Source of the DNA: an uncultured Collinsella sp.
Lineage (GTDB): Bacteria > Actinomycetota > Coriobacteriia > Coriobacteriales > Coriobacteriaceae
Direction: 5' to 3'
NCBI GenBank assembly: GCA_900541665.1
Contig: UQKV01000006.1
Coordinates: forward strand, 4,876-68,875
Length of the DNA stretch: 64,000 bases
Shown one piece after another: positions 18,061 to 27,407 of the stretch. The notes beneath the pieces are model-generated. The model was not told the origin of the DNA, did no database searches, and saw only the letters and a list, made by a program, of their open reading frames with translations. The translations under genes were made by a program, and so were the position numbers. Every line of letters starts with the position of its first letter. The first letter of the stretch is position 1.

Positions 18061-18169
18061 GGGAAGCTGCGTCCCGGTATTTCAGCTCAGAACGGGGCGA
18101 AGCTTCCCTCAGGGCCTTTTTCGGAAACTATGTCACATTCTGGGCGCCAATTCCGGGACGCATTTTCCG
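18061..18169. repeat. Two imperfect hairpins in tandem (REP-like) between hom and the antiporter
   Basis: The first unit pairs GGGAAGCTGCGTCCCG (from 18061) with CGGGGCGAAGCTTCCC (18093-18108); the second pairs CGGAAACTATGTC (18122-18134) imperfectly with CCGGGACGCATTTTCCG (18153-18169). The arms of the two units resemble each other (GGAA-CT-GTCCC type). They lie between convergent genes and behave like a REP doublet. Confidence 0.55.
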
Positions 18170-18181
18170 CGGCGGCGTTGA

Positions 18182-19744
18182 CTACCTGCCGTCGTCGTCC
18201 TCGGCTTCTTCTCTTGCATAGAGCTCCAGCATGCGGCGGCGGTATTCGCGCACGGCGAGCTTGGCGCGCTCCAGACGGCGGCGCTCGCGCGGGGTCAGCT
18301 CGGACGGGTCGACCTCGTCTCCATAGGTCTTATCGGCAAGCAGGTGCGCCGCGTCCACGATGCGGGCATCGATGTGGCCGCTCGCCGCCTCGGCGGAAAG
18401 ACGCTCGGCAATCGCATCGAGCGTAGGCAGGCCCTCGAATACGCGACCATGGCCATGCGAAGTCAGCAGCTCATGCTCGCGCGCGAGCAAGCTCGCTAAG
18501 TCGTGGTGGGCGCGCAGGATGTCGAGCGCATCGGATGGATGCTCGGCAACTTCTGCCACGGCGGCGACCGGCGCGGCATCCACCACGCGGTAGAAGAGCT
18601 GCGCGAGCAATGGCATCAAGAACACCGTGATGGCGCCGGCGGCAACCATAACCGACGCGATGTCTTGCGACAGTGCGCCCGCGTTGACGGCAACGCTCGT
18701 CACGGCAACGATGATCGGCAGCGCCGTGGTGCAGTACAGGGCCACGGTAATGCGACCATACGCCGACACATCGCGCGTCGCAGGGCAAATGCTCATAGAA
18801 ATAAGAATGGGCACGGCACGAATAATCAGCAACGCCACGATAAAGCCCACGAGCAGACCCGGGCGCGACGCCACGGCCGTCAGGTCGATCTTTGCGCCCG
18901 ATACGGTAAAGAACACCGGAATCAAAAAGCCGTAGGCCAGGCCGTCGAGCTTGGTCTCGAGCGTATGGTTGCCCTCGGGGATGATGTAGCGCAAGACAAA
19001 GCCGGCGGCAAAAGAACCCAACACAATGTCGAGATCAAAGACGGCCGAGAAAGCCACGAGTGTGACCAGGATGAGCACCGTCAGGCGCACGAAGGTCTGC
19101 GACGTGGTATCGGCACGTTCCTCGACAAACGCAAAGAAGCGGCTGCCGACGCGCTTGGAGCGGCTTGGGACCACGGCAAGCAACACGCAGACCACCGCAA
19201 ACAGGCCAAGAATCACGAGCGTTTGGATGCCGGTACGGGCAGACAGCAGCACCGACATGGCAAGCACGGGGCCGAGCTCGCCCCAGGTGCCATACGCGAG
19301 AATCGAGTCGCCCACGCGCGTTCCGACAAGTGAACGCTCACGCATGATGGGCACGAGCGTGCCGAGCGCCGTAGAAGTGAGGGCAAGCGTCACGGCGATA
19401 CCGTCGAAATGGCTGACCGAGAACCACGGGGTAAAGCGCACGGCAAGCCAGGCGATACCAAACGTGACGACCCACGTTGCCAAGCCGTAGCGCCCCTCGA
19501 CACCCGTGATGCTCTTGGGATCGATCTCAAAGCCGGCAAGCAGGAACAAAAAGGCCAGGCCGAGCTCGGACACAAGCGAAACCTCGGCATCTACATGGAT
19601 GACGCCGAGCATATGGGGTCCCAGCACCGCGCCGAGCACGAGCAAAAAGACCGTCTCGGGAACGGGTTTTCCAGGAATCGCCGAGGCGATGAAGGGGCTT
19701 GCAAAGGCCACGAGTGCGATGATGGCGAGCGAAACGAATGCCAT
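18182..19744 (-). CDS. Cation:proton antiporter (CPA2/Kef-type Na+/H+ exchanger domain)
   Basis: This 520-aa membrane protein has about twelve hydrophobic segments belonging to the sodium/hydrogen exchanger family, with the typical LGLAFLFLLAGFEIDPKSI and ALTSTALGTLVPIMRE segments, followed by a roughly 130-residue cytosolic tail rich in charged residues. No TrkA-N (RCK) domain is seen in the tail, unlike KefB/KefC. It probably exchanges Na+ or K+ for protons and contributes to pH homeostasis; ion specificity is not deducible. The ATG follows GAAAGGCATC. It is convergent with hom and divergent from purL. Confidence 0.85.
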   Translation of the reverse strand: MAFVSLAIIALVAFASPFIASAIPGKPVPETVFLLVLGAVLGPHMLGVIHVDAEVSLVSELGLAFLFLLAGFEIDPKSITGVEGRYGLATWVVTFGIAWLAVRFTPWFSVSHFDGIAVTLALTSTALGTLVPIMRERSLVGTRVGDSILAYGTWGELGPVLAMSVLLSARTGIQTLVILGLFAVVCVLLAVVPSRSKRVGSRFFAFVEERADTTSQTFVRLTVLILVTLVAFSAVFDLDIVLGSFAAGFVLRYIIPEGNHTLETKLDGLAYGFLIPVFFTVSGAKIDLTAVASRPGLLVGFIVALLIIRAVPILISMSICPATRDVSAYGRITVALYCTTALPIIVAVTSVAVNAGALSQDIASVMVAAGAITVFLMPLLAQLFYRVVDAAPVAAVAEVAEHPSDALDILRAHHDLASLLAREHELLTSHGHGRVFEGLPTLDAIAERLSAEAASGHIDARIVDAAHLLADKTYGDEVDPSELTPRERRRLERAKLAVREYRRRMLELYAREEAEDDDGR

Positions 19745-19813
19745 GTGATGCCTTTCTCTTGTTTGCGCTTCACTGTAGCACCCTCGCCGTCCTCACCGCG
19801 CCGCGAGCTGTCG

Positions 19814-19819
19814 TATCAT
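19814..19819 (+). promoter_or_regulatory. Candidate -10 box of purL
   Basis: TATCAT lies 110 nt upstream of the purL ATG. The -35 region is poor. I see no purine or PRPP riboswitch-like structure in the leader. Confidence 0.25.
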
Positions 19820-19928
19820 AGTGAGGTTTACAAACATGTGGCTCAAGGCGACCGCAGGGCAGACCCCGCAAACCGACCGCTGCCGCATACCGTACCGTAC
19901 GCCCAACCGATCAGGAAGGCAGGAACCA

Positions 19929-22900
19929 ATGGTCTCTCGTATCTACGTGGAGAAGAAACCCGGGTTCGACGTCGAGGCTCAGCAGCTCAAGGGCGAGCTG
20001 ACCGAAATTCTCGGCATCAAGGGCATCGAGGCCCTGAGGATCATCAACCGCTACGACGTCGAGGGCATCGACGAGGAGCTTTTCCGCTCCTGCGTGCCGA
20101 CCGTCTTTAGCGAGCCCCAGGTCGATGTGACCTACGACGAGCTCCCCGCAAGCGATGGCGCCGTCTTTGCCGTCGAATTCCTGCCTGGCCAGTTTGACCA
20201 GCGCGCCGACTCCGCCAGCGAGTGCGTGCAGCTCATCAGCCAGGGCGAGCGCCCCGCCGTGCGCTGCGGCAAGGTCTATATGATCTCGGGCGCTCTGGAC
20301 GAGGCCGCCATCGATGCCATCAAGCACTACGTGGTGAACCCCGTCGAGGCGCGCATCGCCTCGCTCGACCTGCCCGAGACGCTGTACATGGAGACCCCCG
20401 AGCCCCAGCCCGTCGAGGTGCTCGACGGTTTCCGCGAGCTCGACGAGGCCGGCCTTGCCGCCTTTATTTCCGAGCGCGGCCTTGCCATGGACGAGGCGGA
20501 CATCGCCTTCTGCCAGCAGTACTTCCGCGATGAGGACCGCGACCCCACCATCACCGAGATCCGCGTGATCGACACCTACTGGTCCGACCACTGCCGCCAC
20601 ACCACCTTCGGCACCGTCCTGGACGACGTGACGATCGACGACGCCGTGGTGCAGCAGGCCTTCGACCGCTACATGGAGATGCGCCACGAGCTCGGTCGCG
20701 ACGCCAAGCCCGTCTGCCTCATGGACATGGGCACCATCGGCGCCAAGTACCTTAAGAAGACCGGCGTCATGACCGATGTCGACGAGTCCGAGGAGATCAA
20801 CGCCTGCACCGTCAAGGTGAAGGTCGATGTCGACGGCGAGGACCAGGACTGGCTGTTCCTGTTTAAGAACGAGACCCACAACCACCCGACCGAGATCGAG
20901 CCCTTCGGCGGTGCCGCCACCTGCGTGGGCGGCGCCATCCGCGACCCGCTCTCGGGCCGCAGCTATGTGTATCAGGCCATGCGTGTCACCGGCGCCGGCG
21001 ACCCCACCGTCCCCGTGTCCGAGACGCTCGAGGGCAAGCTGCCGCAGCGCAAGCTCGTGACCGCTGCCGCCGCCGGCTACTCCAGCTACGGCAACCAGAT
21101 CGGCCTTGCCACCGGCCAGGTCAACGAGCTCTATCACCCCGGCTACGTGGCCAAGCGCATGGAGGTCGGCGCCGTCGTGGGCGCTACCCCGGCAAACCAC
21201 GTTCGTCGCGAGTGCCCCGCCCCCACCGACAAGATCATCCTGCTGGGCGGCCGCACCGGCCGTGATGGCATCGGTGGCGCCACCGGCTCCTCCAAGACCC
21301 AGAACACCGAGTCCATCGAGACCTCGGGTGCCGAGGTCCAGAAGGGCAACGCCCCGGTCGAGCGCAAGCTGCAGCGCCTGTTCCGCCGCGGCGATGCCTG
21401 CCGTCTGATCAAGCGCTGCAACGACTTTGGCGCCGGCGGTGTCTCGGTCGCCGTGGGCGAGCTTGCCGACGGCCTGTATGTCGACCTTGATACCGTGACC
21501 AAGAAGTACGACGGCCTGGACGGCACCGAGCTCGCTATCTCTGAGTCCCAGGAGCGCATGGCCTGCGCCGTCGCCGACGGTGACGTCGAGGAGTTCATGG
21601 GCTACGCCGCCGAGGAGAACCTCGAGGCGACCGTTATCGCCGAGGTTACCGCCGAGCCGCGCATGCGCATGGCCTGGAACGGCGTCGCCATCGTCGACCT
21701 GTCCCGCGAGTTCCTCAACTCCAACGGCGCACCCAAGCACCAGGTCGCCCACGTCTGCGCCCGTAGCGTGTGGCAGCCCAGCTGGGCCGGCACCACGCTC
21801 GCCGAGCGCATGACCTCGCTCGTCACCGACCTCAACGTCGCTTCCAACAAGGGCCTTTCCGAGCGCTTCGACTCCACCATCGGCGCCGCGACCGTGCTCA
21901 TGCCCTTTGGCGGCAAGACGCAGCTCACCCCCAGCTCGGCCATGGTCGCCAAGTTCCCCGTGGACGGCGAGACCACCACGGCGAGTGCCATGGCATGGGG
22001 CTTCAACCCCTATCTGATGGAGGCCGACCAGTTTGCGGGCGCCTACCTGTCCGTGGTCGAGTCCATCGCCAAGCTCGTGGCTGCCGGCTTTGAGCACAAG
22101 CGCGCCTACCTCTCCTTCCAGGAGTACTTCGAGCGCCTGCGCACCGAGGCAGAGCGCTGGGGCAAGCCCATGGCCGCCGTCCTGGGTGCCCTTATGGCCC
22201 AGGTCGACCTGGGTGCCGGCGCCATCGGTGGCAAGGATTCCATGAGCGGTTCGTTTGAGGACGAGGCCGGCGAGCTCAACGTTCCGCCGACCCTGATCAG
22301 CTTCGCCGTCGCCGTGGGCAAGGCCGCCCGCGCCGTCTCGCCCGAGTTCAAGGGCCTCACGCACCGCGTCGTCCGCATCGCCCCCGCCACCTATGGCGAG
22401 GACTACCGCCCCGATGCTCAGCAGCTGCTCGCCGCGTTTGACGCCGTCGAGGCGCTCACTGCTACCGGCAATGCCCTGGCCATCTCCACGCCCGGCTACG
22501 GCTGCGGCGCCGAGAGCCTCTTTAAGATGTGCGTCGGTAACCAGATCGGCATCGAGCTTGCCGAGGACGTAGACGTGGAGAGCCTCTTCACCCCGCTCTA
22601 CGGCAGCTTTATCGTCGAGCTCGCCGAGGATGCCGAGCTGCCCGAGGTCGCCGACGGCGTTGTCGTCGAGCCCCTGGGCACCACCGTCGAGGGCTATGTC
22701 ATCGACACCGGCTCCGAAGTCATCGAGCTCTCCGAGCTCCAGGAGGCCTGGGAGAGCGGCATCGAGGGCGTCTTTGCCTACCGCAGCGCCGACAAGACCC
22801 CCGAGGTCGAGACCATCGACTTCCGCGCCAAGGACATCCACGTGTACGGCGGCGCCAAGATCGCCCGTCCGCGCGTGATCATCCCCGTGTTCCCCGGCAA

Positions 22901-23675
22901 CAACTGCGAGTACGACAGCGCCCGCGCCTTCCGCGCAGCCGGTGCCGAAGCCGACACCTTCGTGATCAACAACCTCACGCCCGAGGCCGTCGCCGAGAGC
23001 ACCCACGAGCTTGCCCGCCGCATCCGTGCAAGCCAGATCGTCATGATCCCCGGCGGCTTCTCGGGCGGCGACGAGCCCGACGGCTCCGCCAAGTTCATCA
23101 CGGCGTTCTTCCGCGCTCCCGAGGTCACCGAGGCAGTCCGCGACCTGCTCAAGGCCCGCGACGGCCTGATGTTGGGCATCTGCAACGGCTTCCAGGCCCT
23201 AGTCAAGCTTGGCCTGGTGCCCTACGGCGACATCGTCGACGCCACGCCCGATGCGCCCACGCTGACGTTCAACACCATCGGTCGCCACCAGAGCCGTCTG
23301 GTGCGCACCCGTATCTCGTCCAACCTGTCCCCCTGGCTGTCGCAGTGCAGCCTGGACGACCCCTACACCGTCGCCATCAGCCACGGCGAGGGCCGCTTTG
23401 TCGCCAACGACGAGGTACTCGCCCAGCTGATCGCCAACGGCCAGGTCGCCACGCAGTACGTGGGCGAGGACGGCAAGCCCAGCATGGATCTTTCCGTCAA
23501 CCCCAACGGCTCCGCACTCGCCATCGAGGGCATCACGAGCCCCGACGGCCGCGTCCTGGGCAAGATGGGCCATGCCGAGCGTCGCGGCGACAACCTGTAC
23601 CGCAACGTGCCCGAGCATGTCCCCGGCGATAAGTTCATGCCGATCTTTGAGAGCGGCGTGGCCTACTTCGCTTAA
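19929..23675 (+). CDS. purL: Phosphoribosylformylglycinamidine synthase, single-chain PurL
   Basis: This 1248-aa enzyme converts FGAR, glutamine and ATP to FGAM in purine synthesis. It is the large one-chain form: an N-terminal PurS-like region, a linker, two AIRS-type synthase halves (NETHNHPTEIEPFGGAATC near residue 317, GGRTGRDGIGGATGSS near 440, GGKDSMSGSF near 767) and a C-terminal class I glutaminase from about residue 980 with PGNNCEYD, PGGFSGGDEPDG, the nucleophile region GICNGFQALV (Cys about 1085) and HGEGRF. The longer frame begins at 19821, but the ATG at 19929 with CAGGAA upstream matches the family. It is monocistronic with a strong terminator. Confidence 0.97.
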   Translation: MVSRIYVEKKPGFDVEAQQLKGELTEILGIKGIEALRIINRYDVEGIDEELFRSCVPTVFSEPQVDVTYDELPASDGAVFAVEFLPGQFDQRADSASECVQLISQGERPAVRCGKVYMISGALDEAAIDAIKHYVVNPVEARIASLDLPETLYMETPEPQPVEVLDGFRELDEAGLAAFISERGLAMDEADIAFCQQYFRDEDRDPTITEIRVIDTYWSDHCRHTTFGTVLDDVTIDDAVVQQAFDRYMEMRHELGRDAKPVCLMDMGTIGAKYLKKTGVMTDVDESEEINACTVKVKVDVDGEDQDWLFLFKNETHNHPTEIEPFGGAATCVGGAIRDPLSGRSYVYQAMRVTGAGDPTVPVSETLEGKLPQRKLVTAAAAGYSSYGNQIGLATGQVNELYHPGYVAKRMEVGAVVGATPANHVRRECPAPTDKIILLGGRTGRDGIGGATGSSKTQNTESIETSGAEVQKGNAPVERKLQRLFRRGDACRLIKRCNDFGAGGVSVAVGELADGLYVDLDTVTKKYDGLDGTELAISESQERMACAVADGDVEEFMGYAAEENLEATVIAEVTAEPRMRMAWNGVAIVDLSREFLNSNGAPKHQVAHVCARSVWQPSWAGTTLAERMTSLVTDLNVASNKGLSERFDSTIGAATVLMPFGGKTQLTPSSAMVAKFPVDGETTTASAMAWGFNPYLMEADQFAGAYLSVVESIAKLVAAGFEHKRAYLSFQEYFERLRTEAERWGKPMAAVLGALMAQVDLGAGAIGGKDSMSGSFEDEAGELNVPPTLISFAVAVGKAARAVSPEFKGLTHRVVRIAPATYGEDYRPDAQQLLAAFDAVEALTATGNALAISTPGYGCGAESLFKMCVGNQIGIELAEDVDVESLFTPLYGSFIVELAEDAELPEVADGVVVEPLGTTVEGYVIDTGSEVIELSELQEAWESGIEGVFAYRSADKTPEVETIDFRAKDIHVYGGAKIARPRVIIPVFPGNNCEYDSARAFRAAGAEADTFVINNLTPEAVAESTHELARRIRASQIVMIPGGFSGGDEPDGSAKFITAFFRAPEVTEAVRDLLKARDGLMLGICNGFQALVKLGLVPYGDIVDATPDAPTLTFNTIGRHQSRLVRTRISSNLSPWLSQCSLDDPYTVAISHGEGRFVANDEVLAQLIANGQVATQYVGEDGKPSMDLSVNPNGSALAIEGITSPDGRVLGKMGHAERRGDNLYRNVPEHVPGDKFMPIFESGVAYFA

Positions 23676-23712
23676 ACCTTTCCCATCGGGTACAATCCCT
23701 TCGGGTAACAAC

Positions 23713-23748
23713 ACCCGCCACCGACACATCCGGTGGCGGGTTCTTTTT
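23713..23748 (+). terminator. Rho-independent terminator of purL
   Basis: Stem ACCCGCCACCG / CGGTGGCGGGT with loop ACACATC is followed by TCTTTTTT, 37 bp after the purL stop. Confidence 0.92.
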
Positions 23749-23774
23749 TGCTTCGCGCATGTAGGAAGGACATC

Positions 23775-24710
23775 ATGGAAAGCCGCAAGCCGTATCTCGC
23801 CACCCTGCCCGGACTCATCCTGGGCTGTCTTGTTTGCTGTGCACTCTGGGGATCGGCCTTTCCCTGCATCAAGATCGGCTACGCACTCTTTGGTATCCCA
23901 GCGCACGATAGCGCTTCGCAGCTGCTCTTTGCAGGTTTACGCTTTACGCTTGCCGGCGCCCTGGTTATCGTTGGGATGAGCGCGGCCCAACGCCGCCCCC
24001 TCATACCGCAAGCGCGCGACATCAAACCCATCTTTGTCTTGTCGCTCTTCCAGACTATCGGGCAGTACTTCTTTTTCTATCTGGGCCTCTCACGCGCCAG
24101 CGCCATGTCGAGCTCCATCATCGAGGCCAGCGCCAACTTCCTCGCAATCCTCTTTGCCGCCCTGGCATTTCACACCGAGAAGCTCAGTACGGCCAAGGTG
24201 CTTGGCTGTGCGCTGGGCTTTGCCGGCGTCGCGCTCGTCAACCTTTCGGGCGCAGATGGCACCTTTGGCTTCAGGCTCGATGGCGAGGGCTTTATCCTAG
24301 CCTCCACTGTCGCGGGTGCTCTTTCGACCTGCCTGATCGGTATCTTCTCGCGCGAGCACGACGGCGTCTTGCTTGCCGGGTGGCAGTTCTTGGTCGGCGG
24401 CCTGGTCCTCACCGCCATCGGCTTTTTGATGGGTGGCGCGCTCTCCCCCACAGCGATTGTCCCCGCCATCGCGCTCATCATCTACATGGCGCTTATCTCC
24501 GCGGTCGCCTACTCGCTGTGGTCGCGCCTGCTTGCCGTCAACCCCGTCAGCCGCGTCTCTGTCTTTGGATTTATGAACCCCGTCTTTGGTGTGGTGCTGA
24601 GCGCGCTGCTGCTCGGCGAGGGCGCTGGCACGAGCCCCGTTACCGTCATCGTTGCCCTGCTGTTGGTCTGCGGCGGCATCATCATCGTCAACAAACCCAA
24701 AAAAGCCTAG
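23775..24710 (+). CDS. EamA/DMT superfamily transporter
   Basis: This 311-aa membrane protein has ten hydrophobic segments arranged as two EamA repeats (ALWGSAFPCIKIGYAL at the start of the first; VSRVSVFGFMNPVFGVVLSA in the second). Such proteins export amino acids or other metabolites; the substrate cannot be told. The ATG follows GTAGGAAGGA; the frame extends further upstream through the purL terminator and that extension should be ignored. It shares a bidirectional terminator region with the diguanylate cyclase on the other strand. Confidence 0.85.
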   Translation: MESRKPYLATLPGLILGCLVCCALWGSAFPCIKIGYALFGIPAHDSASQLLFAGLRFTLAGALVIVGMSAAQRRPLIPQARDIKPIFVLSLFQTIGQYFFFYLGLSRASAMSSSIIEASANFLAILFAALAFHTEKLSTAKVLGCALGFAGVALVNLSGADGTFGFRLDGEGFILASTVAGALSTCLIGIFSREHDGVLLAGWQFLVGGLVLTAIGFLMGGALSPTAIVPAIALIIYMALISAVAYSLWSRLLAVNPVSRVSVFGFMNPVFGVVLSALLLGEGAGTSPVTVIVALLLVCGGIIIVNKPKKA

Positions 24711-24857
24711 CGAGCTCACCTTTTTAGGGAGGGCATTCGCATACTTTAGCTTAATGGAGCACACTGGTTCTCGTTGATTTCGTACCGAGTCGCGGCGGCA
24801 GACGCCCGTCTTGCCGCACCGCGCCTGGGCATTATGGCCGGTGGCCCCCACAAACGC

Positions 24858-24901
24858 AAAAGGGGCGCACGACCATCGCAACGGTCGTGCGCCCCTTTTT
24901 T
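24858..24901. terminator. Bidirectional terminator between the EamA and diguanylate cyclase genes
   Basis: Stem GGGGCGCACGACC / GGTCGTGCGCCCC, loop of 8 nt, with AAAA on the left and TTTTTT on the right, between convergent genes. Nothing else is seen in the 24711-24857 spacer. Confidence 0.92.
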
Positions 24902-26044
24902 CTAGCGTATCTGAACGCCGGCTTTCTTCTTCTCGCGCTTTACGCGGTAGAGCTCCGCATCGGCAGCGCGAAGTAAGTCTTGCCAGGTATCGACACTATC
25001 GCCGACCCGCGCGTAACCGATGGACATCCGCAACGCATACGGCACCTCGGCACGAGCGAGCTCGTCGTCAATCGCCGAACACAGGTCTATGATGTCCTGT
25101 TCCGCCGCTGCCTTTTGGAGCACCACGAACTCATCGCCACCATAGCGTGCGATAAAGCCACCAGACGCCGAGCAGACTTCTTTGAGCGCAGCGGATATGA
25201 CCTGAAGAGCGTGGTCGCCCTCCACATGCCCATAGCGATCGTTAATCTGCTTAAAGCCATCAGCGTCCATCATAAGCAGATATACATCTTCGGCCTGATC
25301 CACATTTGAAAAGAGCGACAGCATATAGGTCTCAAAACGGTTGCGGTTGTTGAGTCCAGTCAACGGGTCAGTAGAGATCAGTTGCTCCTGATAGACGATA
25401 TAGAGCAGCAGGATGCTCAGCGTTATACCGACGCAAAGGCCCGGTACCGAAAACAAAACCTGGAAGGTACCGCCCACCAGAGCGGGAACCGCAAAAAAGG
25501 CGAGGGTGCGATAAATGGCCTTCTTTTGCAGGCTTTCGACTTTTCGAGCCTGAATAAAGGCATGCAAGGACGTATATATGACGTAGCAGTAGCTCACGAT
25601 GGGCTGGATCATATAAGCAAAGCCGCGACGATATACGCCCTGTGCATCGATATAGAACATAGCGTGCGTCCAGTAGCTGGTAAATGCCAGCACGACCACC
25701 AATGCTGTTGGCAACGTTAAAAGTACCACCCTGTAGGGCGTGGTCAGGAGCCGTGAGCCCTGCATCGTCTCGGAATAGAAAAACCAAATGAGGCACGCGA
25801 TGGCGAACAGCGAAAACGAGACCGCGTTGGAAATCCAGTTGGCCGTGATGCCTACAGGAGTGTTTACGCCGTCCGAGAGCGTCCAGATCATATCGAAGAA
25901 AATGTAGGCAGCAGACGTGTAGCCCAGCATGCTAAACAAAAGCTGCTGGGTGCTCGAGAACAGGGAGCGACGGCTTCGTACGGCAAGCCCGATAAGAATA
26001 ATCATGCACAGCAGGAATATCTCGATCTTGAGTGCCTTAATCAC
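24902..26044 (-). CDS. Membrane-bound GGDEF diguanylate cyclase
   Basis: This 380-aa protein has an N-terminal module of about seven transmembrane helices (residues 5-220) and a C-terminal GGDEF domain with STDPLTGLNNRNRFE, DADGFKQINDRYGHVEGD and an intact RYGGDEF active site (GGDEF at 302-306), so it should make cyclic di-GMP from GTP. The allosteric RxxD inhibition site normally found five residues before GGDEF is missing (ASGG instead). The start is taken as the GTG at 26042-26044 because a GGGAGGG site lies 7 nt upstream; the frame extends to 26272 without a better start. No EAL or HD-GYP gene or PilZ effector is present in the window. Confidence 0.87.
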   Translation of the reverse strand: MIKALKIEIFLLCMIILIGLAVRSRRSLFSSTQQLLFSMLGYTSAAYIFFDMIWTLSDGVNTPVGITANWISNAVSFSLFAIACLIWFFYSETMQGSRLLTTPYRVVLLTLPTALVVVLAFTSYWTHAMFYIDAQGVYRRGFAYMIQPIVSYCYVIYTSLHAFIQARKVESLQKKAIYRTLAFFAVPALVGGTFQVLFSVPGLCVGITLSILLLYIVYQEQLISTDPLTGLNNRNRFETYMLSLFSNVDQAEDVYLLMMDADGFKQINDRYGHVEGDHALQVISAALKEVCSASGGFIARYGGDEFVVLQKAAAEQDIIDLCSAIDDELARAEVPYALRMSIGYARVGDSVDTWQDLLRAADAELYRVKREKKKAGVQIR

Positions 26045-26134
26045 TAGACGCCCTCCCTTCAATATCCAAGTGGCCAGAATCGCCCGAGTCGCGCCCAGGC
26101 GCCAAACACCCCTTTCTCCGCAGGGGTAAAGGGA

Positions 26135-26140
26135 ATCATA
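26135..26140 (-). promoter_or_regulatory. Extended -10 box for the diguanylate cyclase
   Basis: The minus strand reads TGCTATGAT, a TGn-extended -10, about 90 nt upstream of the GTG start. A small CACCCCT/AGGGGTG-type hairpin follows in the leader (around 26107-26126). Confidence 0.4.
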
Positions 26141-26145
26141 GCAGA

Positions 26146-26185
26146 GCGCCCGAACGTCACTGCAGAACAGCCACCGTTCGGGCGC
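26146..26185 (-). terminator. Hairpin downstream of the KdgT-type permease gene
   Basis: Arms GCGCCCGAACG and CGTTCGGGCGC (11 bp, 18-nt loop) lie 50 bp after the permease stop. A T-run is lacking, so termination is plausible but not certain. Confidence 0.5.
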
Positions 26186-26234
26186 CCATACGGCGCGAAT
26201 TGCACACGCCGGCTTGATTGACTCGCGTCGACGA

Positions 26235-27257
26235 TTACTCGCCGTCGATGTCGGTCGCGACGGCCTCCTCAATAGCCTCGACGCCTTCGACCGACAGATC
26301 CTCTTCGCCGTGGCAGAACTTCTTATCGACCCAGCCGGTCAGAATCGGGGCCATGATTGCCGTGATGATGACGGCGGTGGCGATCTGCGCATACGCGGTG
26401 GGCGCAAGCTCGGCATAGCGTGGCGCGACCTCGGCAAGAGCAACCGGCGTGGTCATAGCCGTGCCGGCGATGGTGGAGCAGGCAACGGCGGCCTTGCCGT
26501 TGCCGCCGCACAAGCGCTCGAAGGCAAAGGTGATGGGGCCAACGATAAAGAGGGTGATGAGGCCCAGCAGGATGCCCGAGATACCGCCGGTGATAAAGCT
26601 CGACAGGCTCATGGACGCACCGAGTTGAAATCCGATGACAGCGATCGCGGGATTGGCGCCGGGAACCAGCAGGTTCTTGATAAACGGGAACAAGTTGCCC
26701 AGGACCATGCCGATAACAAGCGGCAGGATGGATCCGATGATGGTGCCGACGGGGATATTGGCGAGACCCGAGACACCGAGGATGATCATCGTGACGGCGG
26801 GGCCGGCCGTAAAGAACAGGATACCGACAGCGCCCTGCTCGGACTCATCGCCGAACTCGCCCATGATGCCCGTATAGAGTGCCATGTTGCAAAACGTAAT
26901 GCCGCCGATGATAGACACGGAGCTCAGACCCAGGAAGTTGTCGTTAAAGAAATATGCCACTCCTAGGCCGAGAGTCGCTGCGACGACCAGCTTGGGAATT
27001 AGTACGACGATGCCGGTCTTGATGGCGCCCGGCGTGGACTTAAAGCTGATGCCGGCGCCCACAAACAGCAGAATCGCGGCGACGATGGTATTGGAGCCAC
27101 CGCGGCAGGCAGCCGTAAAGAAGCCGCCGATCTCAAAAACCTGCGGGCAGAAGGTGTTGAGCAAAAGACCGACGATCATCGGATAGATCATGATGTCGCC
27201 CGGGATGCGCGGGACCTTGAATTTCTTTTGCTCGTTGGCGGTTGCTTCCTGTGCCAT
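26235..27257 (-). CDS. 2-keto-3-deoxygluconate permease family (KdgT-like)
   Basis: This 340-aa membrane protein has about ten transmembrane helices and matches the KdgT layout: IPGDIMIYPMIVGLLLNTF at the N-terminus, NMALYTGIMGEFGDESEQGA in the middle and GTAMTTPVALAEVAPRYAEL near the C-terminus. KdgT imports 2-keto-3-deoxygluconate with protons for pectin/uronate breakdown. No KDG kinase or aldolase lies nearby, so the substrate may be a related sugar acid. The ATG at 27255-27257 follows GGGGG; an upstream in-frame ATG at 27287 has no ribosome binding site. It ends in an acidic cytosolic tail. Confidence 0.82.
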   Translation of the reverse strand: MAQEATANEQKKFKVPRIPGDIMIYPMIVGLLLNTFCPQVFEIGGFFTAACRGGSNTIVAAILLFVGAGISFKSTPGAIKTGIVVLIPKLVVAATLGLGVAYFFNDNFLGLSSVSIIGGITFCNMALYTGIMGEFGDESEQGAVGILFFTAGPAVTMIILGVSGLANIPVGTIIGSILPLVIGMVLGNLFPFIKNLLVPGANPAIAVIGFQLGASMSLSSFITGGISGILLGLITLFIVGPITFAFERLCGGNGKAAVACSTIAGTAMTTPVALAEVAPRYAELAPTAYAQIATAVIITAIMAPILTGWVDKKFCHGEEDLSVEGVEAIEEAVATDIDGE

Positions 27258-27407
27258 GAAACCCCCATTTCCGCTGACGGGGTACAAAAGCCCACGTCAC
27301 GCTTTGCTACAGTAAAGTTTGACCATGGTACCAGAAGAAATAGACCAGCTCGGTGAAAAATTCTACAAGTTGGGATGGAACGAGATTCGGCGCCCGCGAC
27401 GCCAGCC

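Noticed and set aside
19745..19928. A purine or PRPP riboswitch upstream of purL
   Set aside because: No conserved riboswitch core or paired stems were seen; only a promoter-like box is evident.
19911..23006. A 1031-codon open frame on the minus strand opposite purL
   Set aside because: Composition is the mirror of PurL codons (Gly/Leu/Ala/His-rich), with no domain or ribosome binding site; purL itself is unmistakable.
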